DNA from: Anaerolineae bacterium
Lineage (GTDB): Bacteria > Chloroflexota > Anaerolineae > 4572-78 > J111
Assembly (NCBI GenBank): GCA_020433835.1
Contig: JAGRBY010000001.1
Span: forward strand, 1-58,784
Direction of reading: 5' to 3'
DNA length: 58,784 nt
Below are positions 25,558 through 35,374 of this stretch, one piece after another (within the stretch, counting starts at the first letter, position 1; each line of letters starts with the position of its first letter). The notes under the pieces were generated by a model. The model saw only the letters and a list, made by a program, of their open reading frames with translations, was not told the origin of the DNA and did not search any database. The translations under genes were made by a program, and so were the position numbers.

Positions 25558-25884
25558 ATGAAACGTGAACAACTCAACAACCTAACCGGCCTGGCCAAAA
25601 GTATCGGTGCTGAAGGCATCTGGCTCGTCCGGGGCGCAGCCGGCCCCAGGGTACTGTACTACCCCGATATCCAGGCCGATGATCACTGCCCTCGCTGCGG
25701 CAGCGACGATGTGAACGACGTACCGGATTACCACAGCGACCTGGTCGATAGATTTCAGTGCGGTGCCTGCGACTTCACTTGGGAACTCACCCCCATCGAA
25801 CTCGATATCGCCGACGCCGACCTACTGGTCGTCATGCGCTTCCCCAAAGGCGACGGTGGAGAGCCGGGCATCGAGTCTCGGTGA
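25558..25884 (+). CDS. Zinc-ribbon protein, last early gene
   Basis: A 108-aa protein at ATG 25558 with AAAGGAG upstream. HCPRCGSDDVNDV and FQCGACDFTWEL form a four-Cys zinc ribbon with C-x2-C knuckles about 24 residues apart, as in TFIIB/TFIIS-like ribbons. It ends the early region; only 43 bp separate it from the convergent late genes, and a GTGACAGTCAC palindrome (25896-25906) lies between. Confidence 0.7.
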   Translation: MKREQLNNLTGLAKSIGAEGIWLVRGAAGPRVLYYPDIQADDHCPRCGSDDVNDVPDYHSDLVDRFQCGACDFTWELTPIELDIADADLLVVMRFPKGDGGEPGIESR

Positions 25885-25927
25885 TGACCGTTAAGGTGAC
25901 AGTCACTTTCAAAATCGCCAGGCGTCT

Positions 25928-26614
25928 CTAAGCTAATATCTCAGCCAACCCATCAAAGTTCAGAGCAGCCATTATAGCCTGGACTTGTTCTACGGTTGCA
26001 GCCCCATCGACCGCGACAATCGCCGCGCGTTTAGTCGCGGCGATGTAGGCCGAAGCTGTGGCCCATTTATTCATATTGGCCTCCCAAATGGCCAACATCT
26101 CCTGGGTAGTGATGCCAACTTGAGATGTTCCCGGCTTGCGAAACACCTGCGCTTCAGCCTTGGCAATGAGGTAGTCATCCTCATCAAAAATAAGCGGCAA
26201 GCTCTTTTGACCGCTCTCATTCCAGTACTTGACCTCATTTTCTTTCTGGACATACTCCCCAATCTGGCCGGGTTTCAACGTGATAACAAACGCACGTGCG
26301 TTTTCCGTGCGTTCTTCAATCTCGCCGTAGGCTTCAATTTTGGTGCGATCCAGCCAAGCCGCGTAGAACTCCGCTGTAGTTAGGTAGGTGTCCAGTTCAG
26401 CAAAGGTCGGTTGTGGGTTCGGTAAATTCCACATTCTAAAAATCAATTCCGAACCGTTGGGGTTCGGAATTGATTCAGGTGGATTCATAGGGCTGACCCA
26501 GGTGTGAACCTCCGGATCATAGGCGATCATGTCGGGTTGTTGAGATATTTCGTAATCGCTAGGTGTAGCGTTATAGAGTAGTTTCAATGCTAAATAATAG
26601 AGTGGATTTGTCAT
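25928..26614 (-). CDS. Tail-associated protein, probable fibre assembly factor
   Basis: A 228-aa protein, last gene of the late operon. It starts by overlapping the fibre gene stop (ATGA). The N-terminus resembles small tail-fibre accessory proteins (YDPEVHTWVSPMNPPESIP), the rest is helical (LDTYLTTAEFYAAWLDRTK; VEQVQAIMAALNFDGLAEIL). Position after the fibre gene suggests a role in fibre folding or attachment. No conserved catalytic motif. Confidence 0.6.
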   Translation of the reverse strand: MTNPLYYLALKLLYNATPSDYEISQQPDMIAYDPEVHTWVSPMNPPESIPNPNGSELIFRMWNLPNPQPTFAELDTYLTTAEFYAAWLDRTKIEAYGEIEERTENARAFVITLKPGQIGEYVQKENEVKYWNESGQKSLPLIFDEDDYLIAKAEAQVFRKPGTSQVGITTQEMLAIWEANMNKWATASAYIAATKRAAIVAVDGAATVEQVQAIMAALNFDGLAEILA

Positions 26615-28329
26615 ACAGAGATGATCCCATTATTTAATGTGTTACCCAAGTAGATTAAAGACAATTTAGTATAATTGGCCTTTATCGTTCCCCCCAGGCT
26701 GCTAAATGCCTGCATCTGGATGTAGTCATTCACGCCCAAATACTCCACCCCAACTAAAGAAAGATCGGTATTATTATCAGCCTCAACCACACGAACCTGT
26801 GTGTTGAGAGCCGTATTTTTCTTTAGGAATCTGATCAGTTTATCACCCAAAATGCTAGATGTAGTCATTTGAATGTTCCCTACAAGAAGATAAAGACCCT
26901 CCATCTTGGGATAAAGGGCTGTATTATTGTCCCAATCTACCCAGTCTACTGCCTCGAATTCGGCAGTTTGGAAACTGATAGTAGTCCATGTCGAAGAACC
27001 AAGACTCTGGTCTGATGTGCGTTTGGCTTTGGCTCCCATACACATCAAGTTATAGCCATATGAATAGGCATCTCCGATAACGTAAAGGCCACTTTCGGTA
27101 AGGGTTGCTACTTGCGTAAGATCAACCGAGACATTAGCCACAACGTTTGATTTTAGCTCGAAGCTAAAATAGGCTCCCGATGTGCTATCGGTGTTGACTT
27201 CAATTCGGGCTGCGTTCCCGTTTTGTTCGGGTTTACCGTGGTCATGGTTGAAAGTCACGTTCGCATTACCTTTGCCGTCATTGACGGTTAGCGCAACACC
27301 ACCTGAACCCTTGCCTGAGATTACATCCCCGCTAACATCGAGGTCGCCGGTCATGCTGTCGGATGTATCGGAACGCAGGAATTGAGCACCGTGCAGACCA
27401 TCTACGGTGTCAGCATCGCCTCCCGATTCTATGCCCGCAACAATGGCATCGATCTCCACTTCGGTGTAGTAACGGTCATCGTGATCGTGGCCAATATTGG
27501 ATTTGGCATCGAGTGCTGTATCGACAGCAGATTGGGTGTAGTACCGAGCATCTCCCCGTGCGTCATTGTGGTACTGCGGGTGGTCATCATCACCCAGCCC
27601 ACCGAGTGCCCCGTGATCCGACAAACCCTTCGTTACAAACGCACGCCGGTTGAAAATGTCCGCCGCCAAGTTAAACGAGGTCTGATCTCCGTCCAGGTCA
27701 ACCACCGATAGCGGAATGGCGGACGCCGGCCAGGTTGGATCGTCGGCCTCGGTTCCGTCAGCTACAGCCGTACCATTGATGGTTTGTAGATCGCCGTTCT
27801 CATCGAGGTACAGCCCCACCAGCCGATGGTTACCGCTGCTCGGCTGGCTGCTGACCAGATTGATCCCGGTCGCCCCTGAAAATTTCTGCCAAACGCCGTT
27901 GCGTTCGTAATAGCCGCCGATGACGTTGACCGTCAGTCCGTCGCCGGGATAGGTGGCCAGGGGCGTCAGGGCTTCGGGGTAAAGCCACATCATATCGCTG
28001 CCGCCCAGCTCGTGGTCGGTATGATGATCGGCTAATAGGGCGCTAACCACCGTGGCCACTACACTATCGGCGATATCGACCACAATCGGGTAAGAGGCGT
28101 TATCCTTGGCCCGCACCTGCACCGGCACGCCGGCCTGCGATTTCACCTGCCGGTTATAGGCCGGATAGGGCTGGCCGGTTTCACCCAAATTCTGGACCCA
28201 GACCAGCCGCTTCGACTGGTCGAACCAGATCGAGCCGGCAACCTCGACAATCACCGCCTCAACCTCGAAAAATTTATCCTGTTTGTTGGCTAAATTTTGC
28301 TGCTTTTGCAGCAGGGCGTCTCTAAACAT
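26611..28329 (-). CDS. Tail fibre / receptor-binding protein
   Basis: A 572-aa protein. The middle carries the phage fibre repeats HPQYHNDARGDARYYTQSAV and DHDDRYYTEVEIDAIV, found in many tail-fibre shafts. The C-terminal half is beta-rich with a possible trimeric head. The start overlaps the upstream stop (TGATG). It should bind the host surface, so its C-terminus would decide host range. The host's sulfated glycan cluster at the left of this window is one conceivable receptor source, but nothing in the sequence shows that. Confidence 0.8.
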   Translation of the reverse strand: MFRDALLQKQQNLANKQDKFFEVEAVIVEVAGSIWFDQSKRLVWVQNLGETGQPYPAYNRQVKSQAGVPVQVRAKDNASYPIVVDIADSVVATVVSALLADHHTDHELGGSDMMWLYPEALTPLATYPGDGLTVNVIGGYYERNGVWQKFSGATGINLVSSQPSSGNHRLVGLYLDENGDLQTINGTAVADGTEADDPTWPASAIPLSVVDLDGDQTSFNLAADIFNRRAFVTKGLSDHGALGGLGDDDHPQYHNDARGDARYYTQSAVDTALDAKSNIGHDHDDRYYTEVEIDAIVAGIESGGDADTVDGLHGAQFLRSDTSDSMTGDLDVSGDVISGKGSGGVALTVNDGKGNANVTFNHDHGKPEQNGNAARIEVNTDSTSGAYFSFELKSNVVANVSVDLTQVATLTESGLYVIGDAYSYGYNLMCMGAKAKRTSDQSLGSSTWTTISFQTAEFEAVDWVDWDNNTALYPKMEGLYLLVGNIQMTTSSILGDKLIRFLKKNTALNTQVRVVEADNNTDLSLVGVEYLGVNDYIQMQAFSSLGGTIKANYTKLSLIYLGNTLNNGIISV

Positions 28330-31300
28330 CAGGATACCTCTACGATAAAGGCTTTACCCTTGTCGCTGTCGTTCCCATCACGAGATACGACCAAAACTTT
28401 TGTGTCGTCCATTACTATGGCCTTTAAATCTGCCCTGTCTGTGTCGCCTATCGTTTTCGACAATGTCGTGTCAGTGTCCACAGATAGACCTGTACCGCTG
28501 ATGGCAACCACCCGAACCTTGATCGCGCCACTGGTCGCTTCGTTCCACAAGATGACGCCATTAGATGAGCTAAGAGGGATAAACTGCGAGGTGTTGTAAC
28601 TGCCGTTACCGGTTGCACCTATTTCAGCCGTACCTAGGTTTAGGGATGTGGCCCCTATGGAACCGCCTATAATGCGTGTTGCGTTGGCACTTACATCGCT
28701 GGACCAGACAATAAAAGCATTGGTGTTGAAGGTGACGTCGGCGCTGGGCCTATATCCAGTCAAACTGAGCATGTTTGTCCCGTCAATCGTCTGTGGCGTG
28801 TTCGCAGTGAAGGTAGTTGTAATTCCGGTAAGAAGTATCGATTTCAGGATATTGTCAGAGACCTGCCCGTACACAACCACTGCCTCATCACCAGCGACGC
28901 CCACAATATTGAGGCTATCCGGCCGGGCTTCGACCGATACAACTGCTTGAACGGTATGGGGAGTTATGGTTGAGCCACTTACATCGACCACTACTCCGTC
29001 GATCTGAGTTGAGGTCAGGTTGCTGTAAATCGCCAGACACTTACTTGATCCAAGGTGTGTAATACTCCCATTGTAGGTAGGTACGTTGGCCGAGATGGTT
29101 GTTTCTGCACCGATCAACGTAATAGTCGTACCGGACACGCTAAATAAACGGGCTTTCACGATCGAAGGAGTTGCCCCGGCATCTCTAAAAGTCACAATTC
29201 CATTTGTCTCGTCAATTTCAGCCACAGCAGGGCTTGATCCCGAACTATTGACCAAAACTGGCGTTCCTGCTGTGACCGTCGTACCCGAAATACTCAACGC
29301 GCAAAGATATAGGCCGTCGGCTGCGTAATAACCAACCACCGCCAATGTTGATGACAACCTGGCAAGTGACAATTGTTGAAAGATAGAGCTGGTTGTCAGT
29401 GCTGCGCTATCAAATATAATTTCGTCGTGCAGGGCAAAAGTAGATGAAACCGGTTGCTCCCAGTCAGGTGTCTCCGGATTGACGGACCCTATTTCGGCGC
29501 TGGGGCATGTATAGGACACGCCGGTTGGCCCCTGGGCCTCTGGCTCGAAGACGACGTTGGTTTCGATATAGCCGTTGATCGGATCGATCCGGTTTGAAAC
29601 ACTACGGGCCAGCAGCTTCTGGTTGGTCAGAGTGATGCCCCGCGTTGTGTCGCCGGTGGCCACACCCGTCTGGAACCACTCATCCCCCCAAATATCGATC
29701 ACCCCGGCCCATATACCGTCCATTATCTGCCGAAATTCTTTGTACGGCCGGTTAGCCGTGGCCAGCTCGCGCCCGGCCAGATTGTTGGCGTCGGCCTGGT
29801 CGGCAAAAATCTGGTTGGGACGGGTCACGATGCTGCGCCCGGTCTGCTCAGGGATGCTGCCTGGTGCTCGCGCGCAAACCGCCGAAATAGTGGAGCCGTC
29901 ATAGACAAAGCCGTTGGTGAAAACCAACAGCGTCTCCAGGCCGGGTTGGTCGATGATGGTCAGTTGGCCACGTCGGTCCTGCTTTTGCAGATCGGCAGTG
30001 ACGGTGGCTGACGCTCGATCCGCATCGGAGCGACGCTGCATATCGCGCACTAGCTTGATCTGCCCATTTTTATGACTGACGATATTGGCGTTGCGACCGC
30101 TGGTCTTGGTCATTTGCAGCGCCTGGCTGTAGAGATCGCCTTTTTGGAAGGTGGCTGACGGACGCAGGGTGTCATCGTCGCGCAGCCCCAGGACGTCGGT
30201 GCATTCGAACAGCGTGCTGTGCCAACGCCAGTAATGGTGCAGCGCTCGACCGGTCGTCAGCGACGTTGAAAACTTATACCATTCGCTCGGATTGTTGACC
30301 GCCTTCAGAATGACGTCTGAGCCTAGCCCAATTTCTCGCAGGACACCCTCAGGCGTCACCGCTTCAAATGTCACGCTGCCGTCGTTCCAGTCGGCTGTTA
30401 CCGTGCCGCGCCGAATATAACCGGCAAAGAGAACCTGCTGGCCATCGCTCGCACCGCCGATGTAGTCAGATGAGCCGCCGTAATCGACGGTATACCACAG
30501 GCAAACTAATGCCTCATCGGGGAATTCAACTGCGTCTGCCACGCCATTAACCTTGATCCCTAACGTCCAACCGCCTCGCTCCCATTCGCCGGAGTGCGTT
30601 TGAACCTCGAAATCGGTGTAGGGGTAGTCCGCACTATCCGGGTCGCTGTCGTGAACAAAAATTCGGCGGTGGGTTGTCTGGCCTTTGCCGTTCGTATCGA
30701 ACGCGGTTAGGTGCAGCCAATATTGGCCAGCTTGCGAAAATTCGATCTGGTATTGTCCAGAACCCAAAGATGTAACGGTGACCCCGGTTGAGGGCGTGGT
30801 TGAAACAAGGAGCGTGTTACTGATACTCTCGCCGGGGGCAAGGGCATAACTGTCACTGGCGCGGACAATAAAATTAAAGATGCCCCCACTGAGAAAGCCG
30901 GATCGATGCGGCCCGGCGATGGCCACCGGCAGCAGGGTCTCGTTGTGGCCATTGTAAAGAACATCGTAATCCTTGTAGAAGTTGCTGGCTGTGAAACGCG
31001 GCGGCCTAGCTACAACGGGATAATCCTCACTTACCTCAAAATCATGATTATCGTCCCACATGATCGAGTTGCCGGCCACCTCAATCTGACCGCTGCTCTG
31101 CGATCCATTGGCCGACCGCACCCGGATCCGCTTCACGCCCGTGCTGGTGGTCACCTTCAGCACGTGGCCATCAGCGATGTCGCTAAAGCCGCTGCCACTG
31201 CCGTTGTCGAAGTCGATGGTCCGCTCACCCTGACTAATGCTGGCGTTGTTAACCTTAGCCGTCAGTAATGTACGTGGTCGAGAGACCGATAAGTAAAAGC

Positions 31301-31358
31301 GAGCCTTATGGCCATTAGCTCGCAGCGTGTTGAGTTGGGGGGATGATAGGGCAGACAC
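28329..31358 (-). CDS. Tail tip / baseplate protein with C-terminal beta-propeller-like repeats
   Basis: A 1009-aa protein after the small tail protein. An N-terminal beta domain is followed by a PKD-like segment (SQAGQYWLHLTAFDTNGKGQ, about residue 215) and a hub-like region (ALQMTKTSGRNANIVSHKNG onward). From about 640 to the end there are six or more degenerate 50-60-residue repeats with SISGTTVTAGTP, FSVSGTTITLIG, VDVSGSTITPHT and VAISGTGLSVDT, a propeller-like ladder. It likely closes the tail tip and contacts the cell surface. Confidence 0.72.
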   Translation of the reverse strand: MSALSSPQLNTLRANGHKARFYLSVSRPRTLLTAKVNNASISQGERTIDFDNGSGSGFSDIADGHVLKVTTSTGVKRIRVRSANGSQSSGQIEVAGNSIMWDDNHDFEVSEDYPVVARPPRFTASNFYKDYDVLYNGHNETLLPVAIAGPHRSGFLSGGIFNFIVRASDSYALAPGESISNTLLVSTTPSTGVTVTSLGSGQYQIEFSQAGQYWLHLTAFDTNGKGQTTHRRIFVHDSDPDSADYPYTDFEVQTHSGEWERGGWTLGIKVNGVADAVEFPDEALVCLWYTVDYGGSSDYIGGASDGQQVLFAGYIRRGTVTADWNDGSVTFEAVTPEGVLREIGLGSDVILKAVNNPSEWYKFSTSLTTGRALHHYWRWHSTLFECTDVLGLRDDDTLRPSATFQKGDLYSQALQMTKTSGRNANIVSHKNGQIKLVRDMQRRSDADRASATVTADLQKQDRRGQLTIIDQPGLETLLVFTNGFVYDGSTISAVCARAPGSIPEQTGRSIVTRPNQIFADQADANNLAGRELATANRPYKEFRQIMDGIWAGVIDIWGDEWFQTGVATGDTTRGITLTNQKLLARSVSNRIDPINGYIETNVVFEPEAQGPTGVSYTCPSAEIGSVNPETPDWEQPVSSTFALHDEIIFDSAALTTSSIFQQLSLARLSSTLAVVGYYAADGLYLCALSISGTTVTAGTPVLVNSSGSSPAVAEIDETNGIVTFRDAGATPSIVKARLFSVSGTTITLIGAETTISANVPTYNGSITHLGSSKCLAIYSNLTSTQIDGVVVDVSGSTITPHTVQAVVSVEARPDSLNIVGVAGDEAVVVYGQVSDNILKSILLTGITTTFTANTPQTIDGTNMLSLTGYRPSADVTFNTNAFIVWSSDVSANATRIIGGSIGATSLNLGTAEIGATGNGSYNTSQFIPLSSSNGVILWNEATSGAIKVRVVAISGTGLSVDTDTTLSKTIGDTDRADLKAIVMDDTKVLVVSRDGNDSDKGKAFIVEVS

Positions 31359-31762
31359 TAGACTGCCTCCAGCCGTCGAAACTGGATTTCAACACCTAGA
31401 TAGCGACCGCCAGCCCGCCGTTTCTGCATCAGATCGCGCGATGGCCAGATCATCACCGCCTTGTATTTCACCCAGCGCTCAGTCGTGTTCGAGGCGTCGG
31501 GTGGAACCCGCGTAACCATGTAAACCTCGGCGCTCTGGCCGCTGCCCACGAATGTGCGCAGTTGATTGATCATCGCCTCGTCCAGAATATCGAAAATCCA
31601 GACATCGACTGGGTAACCGTGAGCGCTGACTTGGCCATCGCCTTTGTCGTTGAAGATCGATGCCTCGGCAAATTGACTCCGAGGCGGGTTAACAAGCGTC
31701 GGCAGATCCTCGATGTTGGTCGTGCTCGATGTCAAGCCTAGTTCATAGCCGTAATCCGCCAT
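31358..31762 (-). CDS. Small tail protein after the tape measure
   Basis: A 134-aa protein sharing one to a few bases with both neighbours (its ATG overlaps the tape-measure stop). It is beta-rich, with ASIFNDKGDGQVSAHGYPVD and KYKAVMIWPSRDLMQKRRAG. Position matches distal-tail or tail-tip adaptor genes of siphoviruses. Family not recognised; role inferred from gene order. Confidence 0.62.
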   Translation of the reverse strand: MADYGYELGLTSSTTNIEDLPTLVNPPRSQFAEASIFNDKGDGQVSAHGYPVDVWIFDILDEAMINQLRTFVGSGQSAEVYMVTRVPPDASNTTERWVKYKAVMIWPSRDLMQKRRAGGRYLGVEIQFRRLEAV

Positions 31763-34701
31763 CAGTATCCTCGCTCCAATTGAAACAACTTCTGATCAAT
31801 CCGTTGCTCGATCTGGCCCATGATCTCACGAGCGTCATCCCGCTCGGTGAAGGTGTATTGCGGGCTATAGTTGAGCTGCGTGCTCGATGACCCACCACCA
31901 CCGCGACCGCCCAGCGCGGCCAACAGGCTGCTTTGCGAGAGCGGCCCGCCGATTAACCCTTCGGCGGTTCGAGTGGCACTGCGGTTCATCACAAATTCAC
32001 CGTCGAGCAAGTTGTGTGGCCCTGCGCCGGTGTAGCCACCGGTGTGCCGGCTGGGATAACCGGGCAAATTACTGCTAAATTTGCTATCCTTTAGAAAAGT
32101 CTCAAGGTCTTTAGCTTGCTGCTCGTACCATTTTTTCTTGGTTTCGGTTTCGCCCAAGAGCGCCTCATCAAGCTGTCGAACCTGATCCGCAAAGGCTTGT
32201 TTTCTCTTTTCTTTTTCCTCTTGATAGGAAGAGTCAAGGGTATCCAACTGGTCTCGTCTTGCTTGTCGAAGTTGTTCAACTTCTTTTACATGTTGATCAT
32301 CTAACTCAGTTAGCCATTCCTGATTGTGAGCGTCGCGTTTGTTCGTTTCCTCTTGATTCTGCTCATCCATCTCAGTTAACTGTTCTTGAAATTTGGTATC
32401 GCGTTTGGTCTTGGCCTCATCAAACTCGGTGTCCATCTCTGTTAACCGCTCTGCCTGCTGCGCCTTCCGTGCCTCGGCCTGCTCCTGAAAAGCCGCCTGC
32501 ATTTCGGCCAACTGCTCAGCCCGTTGCTTGTCCCGTTCCGCTTTTTGCGCCTGGTAATCAGCTTCCATGTCAGCCATACGCTGGCTAAAATCTTCACTGT
32601 GACGGCTGGCATTGTCTTGATAATCTTCCTCTGCTCGGCTCCGGTTCGTATTGTAACTTCGCTTCTCACTGAGAAATGCTTCAACATTCTGGTTAAGGAT
32701 CGCATCCGAAATTCGTTGGTTGTGATCCTGGCGCATACGGCGCATTGATTTCTGATGATCTTCTTCAAGCCGTTCGGTCTCGCGGTCAAATTGCTTGGCT
32801 GCGTCCTTCCGCTTGGCGTAATAGTCCTGTTCGGCTTTGGCGTCCTGACTGGCCGAATTTTCCAGGAATTTAGCAACAGACTGCTTATAATCGGTTTCAG
32901 CCTTGATCGCGGCCTCGGTCCCGTTGTCGATGATCTTTTGTCGGTTTTTCTGGAAATCGGCTTCGCGTTCAGCTTCGGCTTTGTTGTATTCTTCAATGAG
33001 GTCTATTCGGTGTTCGGCATATTCAGCTTCGGCTTCGAGGCGCTGGGCCTCGAAATCCTCCACAGCCTTAGTCCGCTGCTCTTGGTATTGGTTCTCTGAC
33101 TGTGTAATTTGCTCGTCAGTCCCCTTAATGATGGCCTGCCGCTGCTTCTGGTATTGCTGTCGCGCCTCGGTTTCTTGCTGCTGGTAGGCGATGAAGGATT
33201 CCAAAATTTCACCGGCATGAGGAGAATTGGCCAGGGTAGCAACGCCGCGACTGACATCGTCCAGACTCTTGCCGGCTGCTGGGGCGTCATCGGCGATTTG
33301 CCCGGTCCATTTGGCAACCGTTTCAAACCAATTCAACGCGGTCTCATCGCCAAAAATCGAGCCGGCTCCATAAGCCCCCACGCTGGCGTATTTACCCAAG
33401 CTCTCGAAACCCACCTCGGTCGAGTCGCCCCGAACGCCGCTGGCTTGAATGGCCAGACCAATTGGCCCAGCAATAGCGGTAGCAACCTGCTCGCCGATCT
33501 TGCCATAGTCATACCGCTCGCCGGCTAAAGACTCGTTTACCCCTACGCCCAGGGCCACGCCGCCCAGAACGGAGCCGCCCATAGCTAACGCGCCTTTCGC
33601 CCCGCCCAACTTGCCGAGCAACCCGCCCACGCCGGCCTTCTGCATAATACCGGCAGCAGCTAATTGCTCTGCTGCTGCACTCTGCATCAGTTTTCCGGCC
33701 AATAATTGCGTGCCGGTAGCTGCTAGCGAAGCGGCATCGTAAACCAAACGGATGCCTTTTTCAGCCACTTCTGCAACCGCTGCCGCGCCCAGCAGTGCCC
33801 CACCAACACCCAATGCTGCCTTGACAATGGCCGGGTGAGCCTCGGCAAAATCGGCCACCTTCTCCGCCAAATCCGCGGCCGTCTCCAATACCGGCAGGAT
33901 AGCCTGAGCCGCAATCCGGCCCACGCGCTGCTGGCTGCGTTCAAGCTCTTTGGTAGTCGCCAGCCAGTCCCGCGAGGTGGCGTCAGCCTGACCGGCCTTG
34001 TCCACAAACGAGGTGGCGGCCAACACCAGCGGTCCAGCAATAGCCGCGCCGGTTAGCGCCAGCGTGCCGGCAATATCGCCAAAATAACCGGCGAAATTAC
34101 GGACCTTGTCCCCGTGACTCTCGATGGCCTCCATTTGGTCTTCGACGCGACGAGTCGCCTCTTCCGCATCGATAGCCCCCTCTCTGTAGGCTCGCCAAGT
34201 CTTGAGGAACTCGCCCCGGATCGAGCCGCCGCGCCGTTCGATCCTTTCGAGCGACGCCTCAAACTCCTTAGTCTCGGCCTCAGCTCGCTTGGCGTCATCG
34301 GCAGCTTTGTCCAGCGCTCTTTGCCGCTCGATTTTTTCAAGTGCCTCATCAACCGTCAGTAAGCCGCGAGCCAGTTTGCTGTAGTCCGTTGCTGGCAGCG
34401 CCCCCCGCAGGTCGAGCTTGGCGCTTTTATCCAGCGCATCAAACGCTTTCTGATTTTCGAGCGCCTGTTTTTCGAGGGCCTCCAGGGCTTGCTCTGCGGG
34501 ACGAACACCAGTTTTGACCTGATCAAAGGCCTTCGTCGCCGCCTTGCCGAACGCAGTCGAGTTATCGCCGCTGGCAACCAAAGATTTATTGATATCCTGT
34601 AGAGCTTCCTCTACAGACATCGCGCCTTTTTTGACTTTGTTCAGAGTTTGGTTGTCCAAGCTGAAGCGCAGGAGTGCGCTTATAACGCGTTCGTTGGCCA
34701 T
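31762..34701 (-). CDS. Tail tape measure protein
   Basis: About 979 aa from ATG 34701 (an in-frame ATG at 34761 is also possible; neither has a clear ribosome site). The N-terminal third is helical (NQTLNKVKKGAMSVEEALQD). Hydrophobic helices lie near 225-245 and 310-335 (ALGVGGALLGAAAVAEVAEK). From about 510 to 850 it is an almost unbroken charged coiled coil (QAEARKAQQAERLTEMDTEF and similar units). The end has GGYTGAGPHNLLDGEFVM, typical of tape measures. By the usual 0.15 nm per residue, the tail would be near 145 nm. Confidence 0.9.
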   Translation of the reverse strand: MANERVISALLRFSLDNQTLNKVKKGAMSVEEALQDINKSLVASGDNSTAFGKAATKAFDQVKTGVRPAEQALEALEKQALENQKAFDALDKSAKLDLRGALPATDYSKLARGLLTVDEALEKIERQRALDKAADDAKRAEAETKEFEASLERIERRGGSIRGEFLKTWRAYREGAIDAEEATRRVEDQMEAIESHGDKVRNFAGYFGDIAGTLALTGAAIAGPLVLAATSFVDKAGQADATSRDWLATTKELERSQQRVGRIAAQAILPVLETAADLAEKVADFAEAHPAIVKAALGVGGALLGAAAVAEVAEKGIRLVYDAASLAATGTQLLAGKLMQSAAAEQLAAAGIMQKAGVGGLLGKLGGAKGALAMGGSVLGGVALGVGVNESLAGERYDYGKIGEQVATAIAGPIGLAIQASGVRGDSTEVGFESLGKYASVGAYGAGSIFGDETALNWFETVAKWTGQIADDAPAAGKSLDDVSRGVATLANSPHAGEILESFIAYQQQETEARQQYQKQRQAIIKGTDEQITQSENQYQEQRTKAVEDFEAQRLEAEAEYAEHRIDLIEEYNKAEAEREADFQKNRQKIIDNGTEAAIKAETDYKQSVAKFLENSASQDAKAEQDYYAKRKDAAKQFDRETERLEEDHQKSMRRMRQDHNQRISDAILNQNVEAFLSEKRSYNTNRSRAEEDYQDNASRHSEDFSQRMADMEADYQAQKAERDKQRAEQLAEMQAAFQEQAEARKAQQAERLTEMDTEFDEAKTKRDTKFQEQLTEMDEQNQEETNKRDAHNQEWLTELDDQHVKEVEQLRQARRDQLDTLDSSYQEEKEKRKQAFADQVRQLDEALLGETETKKKWYEQQAKDLETFLKDSKFSSNLPGYPSRHTGGYTGAGPHNLLDGEFVMNRSATRTAEGLIGGPLSQSSLLAALGGRGGGGSSSTQLNYSPQYTFTERDDAREIMGQIEQRIDQKLFQLERGY

Positions 34702-34726
34702 AGTTGGTTGATAATTAGATCGTCTG

Positions 34727-35319
34727 TTACGGTTTCCGGTTTTTATTGATCTTGCCGGCATAGCTGGCGATGGTCAGGATGTCCTCCATAATCGCTTCGT
34801 CTTGGCGGAGAATAACATCCGGTGGCCAACGCCAGTCAATACCTTCGAGAGTAGTCCACACTTGCCAGGCTAACTCAGGATCGTTTAGGTTCAGTTCTTC
34901 TGGTAGTTCAGCCGGCTCCTTGCTTTCGCGGGCATCAAAGAGCCAGGTCAGCCGTGAGAAAAAATCCTCGGCTAGATTTTTTTTTCCTCTGTCGGTAACC
35001 AATGCGGATTGAGCCGGTAAACCACCTCTTCCCACATGGCCCAAAACGGCTCAGGCAAAGTCAAAAACGTCTCAAAATCGAGCGGCCAAGGCAAACCCTC
35101 GGCTTCCGTAGTGGCCGCAATCAAGTCGGGGTAGATCGAGACCCGCAGAATGAGGCGATCAAGATCGTGTTCCTCTCCGCGTTCGACCCGTTCTTTTTCC
35201 AGCTTATCGCCGGTCATTCTGAGCCGAGTCCGCTTCATCCCAGCCAGAACCGTCGCACTAGAGACGGTCAGCCTTATGTCCAAGTCGTTGTTTTTATAGG
35301 TAATGATTTCAGTTGCCAT
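34727..35319 (-). CDS. Tail assembly chaperone, long form by -1 frameshift (gpGT-like)
   Basis: The short frame (34972-35319) meets a run of nine A on the coding strand (34977-34985) just before its stop. A -1 shift there joins its first 114 residues to NLAEDFFSRLTWLFDARESK and on to the stop at 34727, giving about 197 aa; the arithmetic fits exactly (594 nt read). This is the conserved lambda G/GT arrangement directly before the tape measure gene. The long form would bridge the tape measure and tail tube subunits. Shifting is predicted, not shown. Confidence 0.8.
34972..35319 (-). CDS. Tail assembly chaperone, short form (gpG-like)
   Basis: A 115-aa protein from ATG 35319 (GAAAGG upstream) starting MATEIITYKNNDLDIRLTVS and ending LPTEEKKI. 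It lies between the major tail protein and the tape measure gene, where siphoviruses encode the tail chaperone. The upstream in-frame ATG would overlap the major tail gene and has no ribosome site. It coats the tape measure before tube assembly, by family analogy. Confidence 0.78.
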   Translation of the reverse strand: MATEIITYKNNDLDIRLTVSSATVLAGMKRTRLRMTGDKLEKERVERGEEHDLDRLILRVSIYPDLIAATTEAEGLPWPLDFETFLTLPEPFWAMWEEVVYRLNPHWLPTEEKKI

Positions 35320-35374
35320 AATTAGCCTTTCGTAAGTAGCAGATAGCTGGTAGTAGTTACCTGCTACTTGTTGT

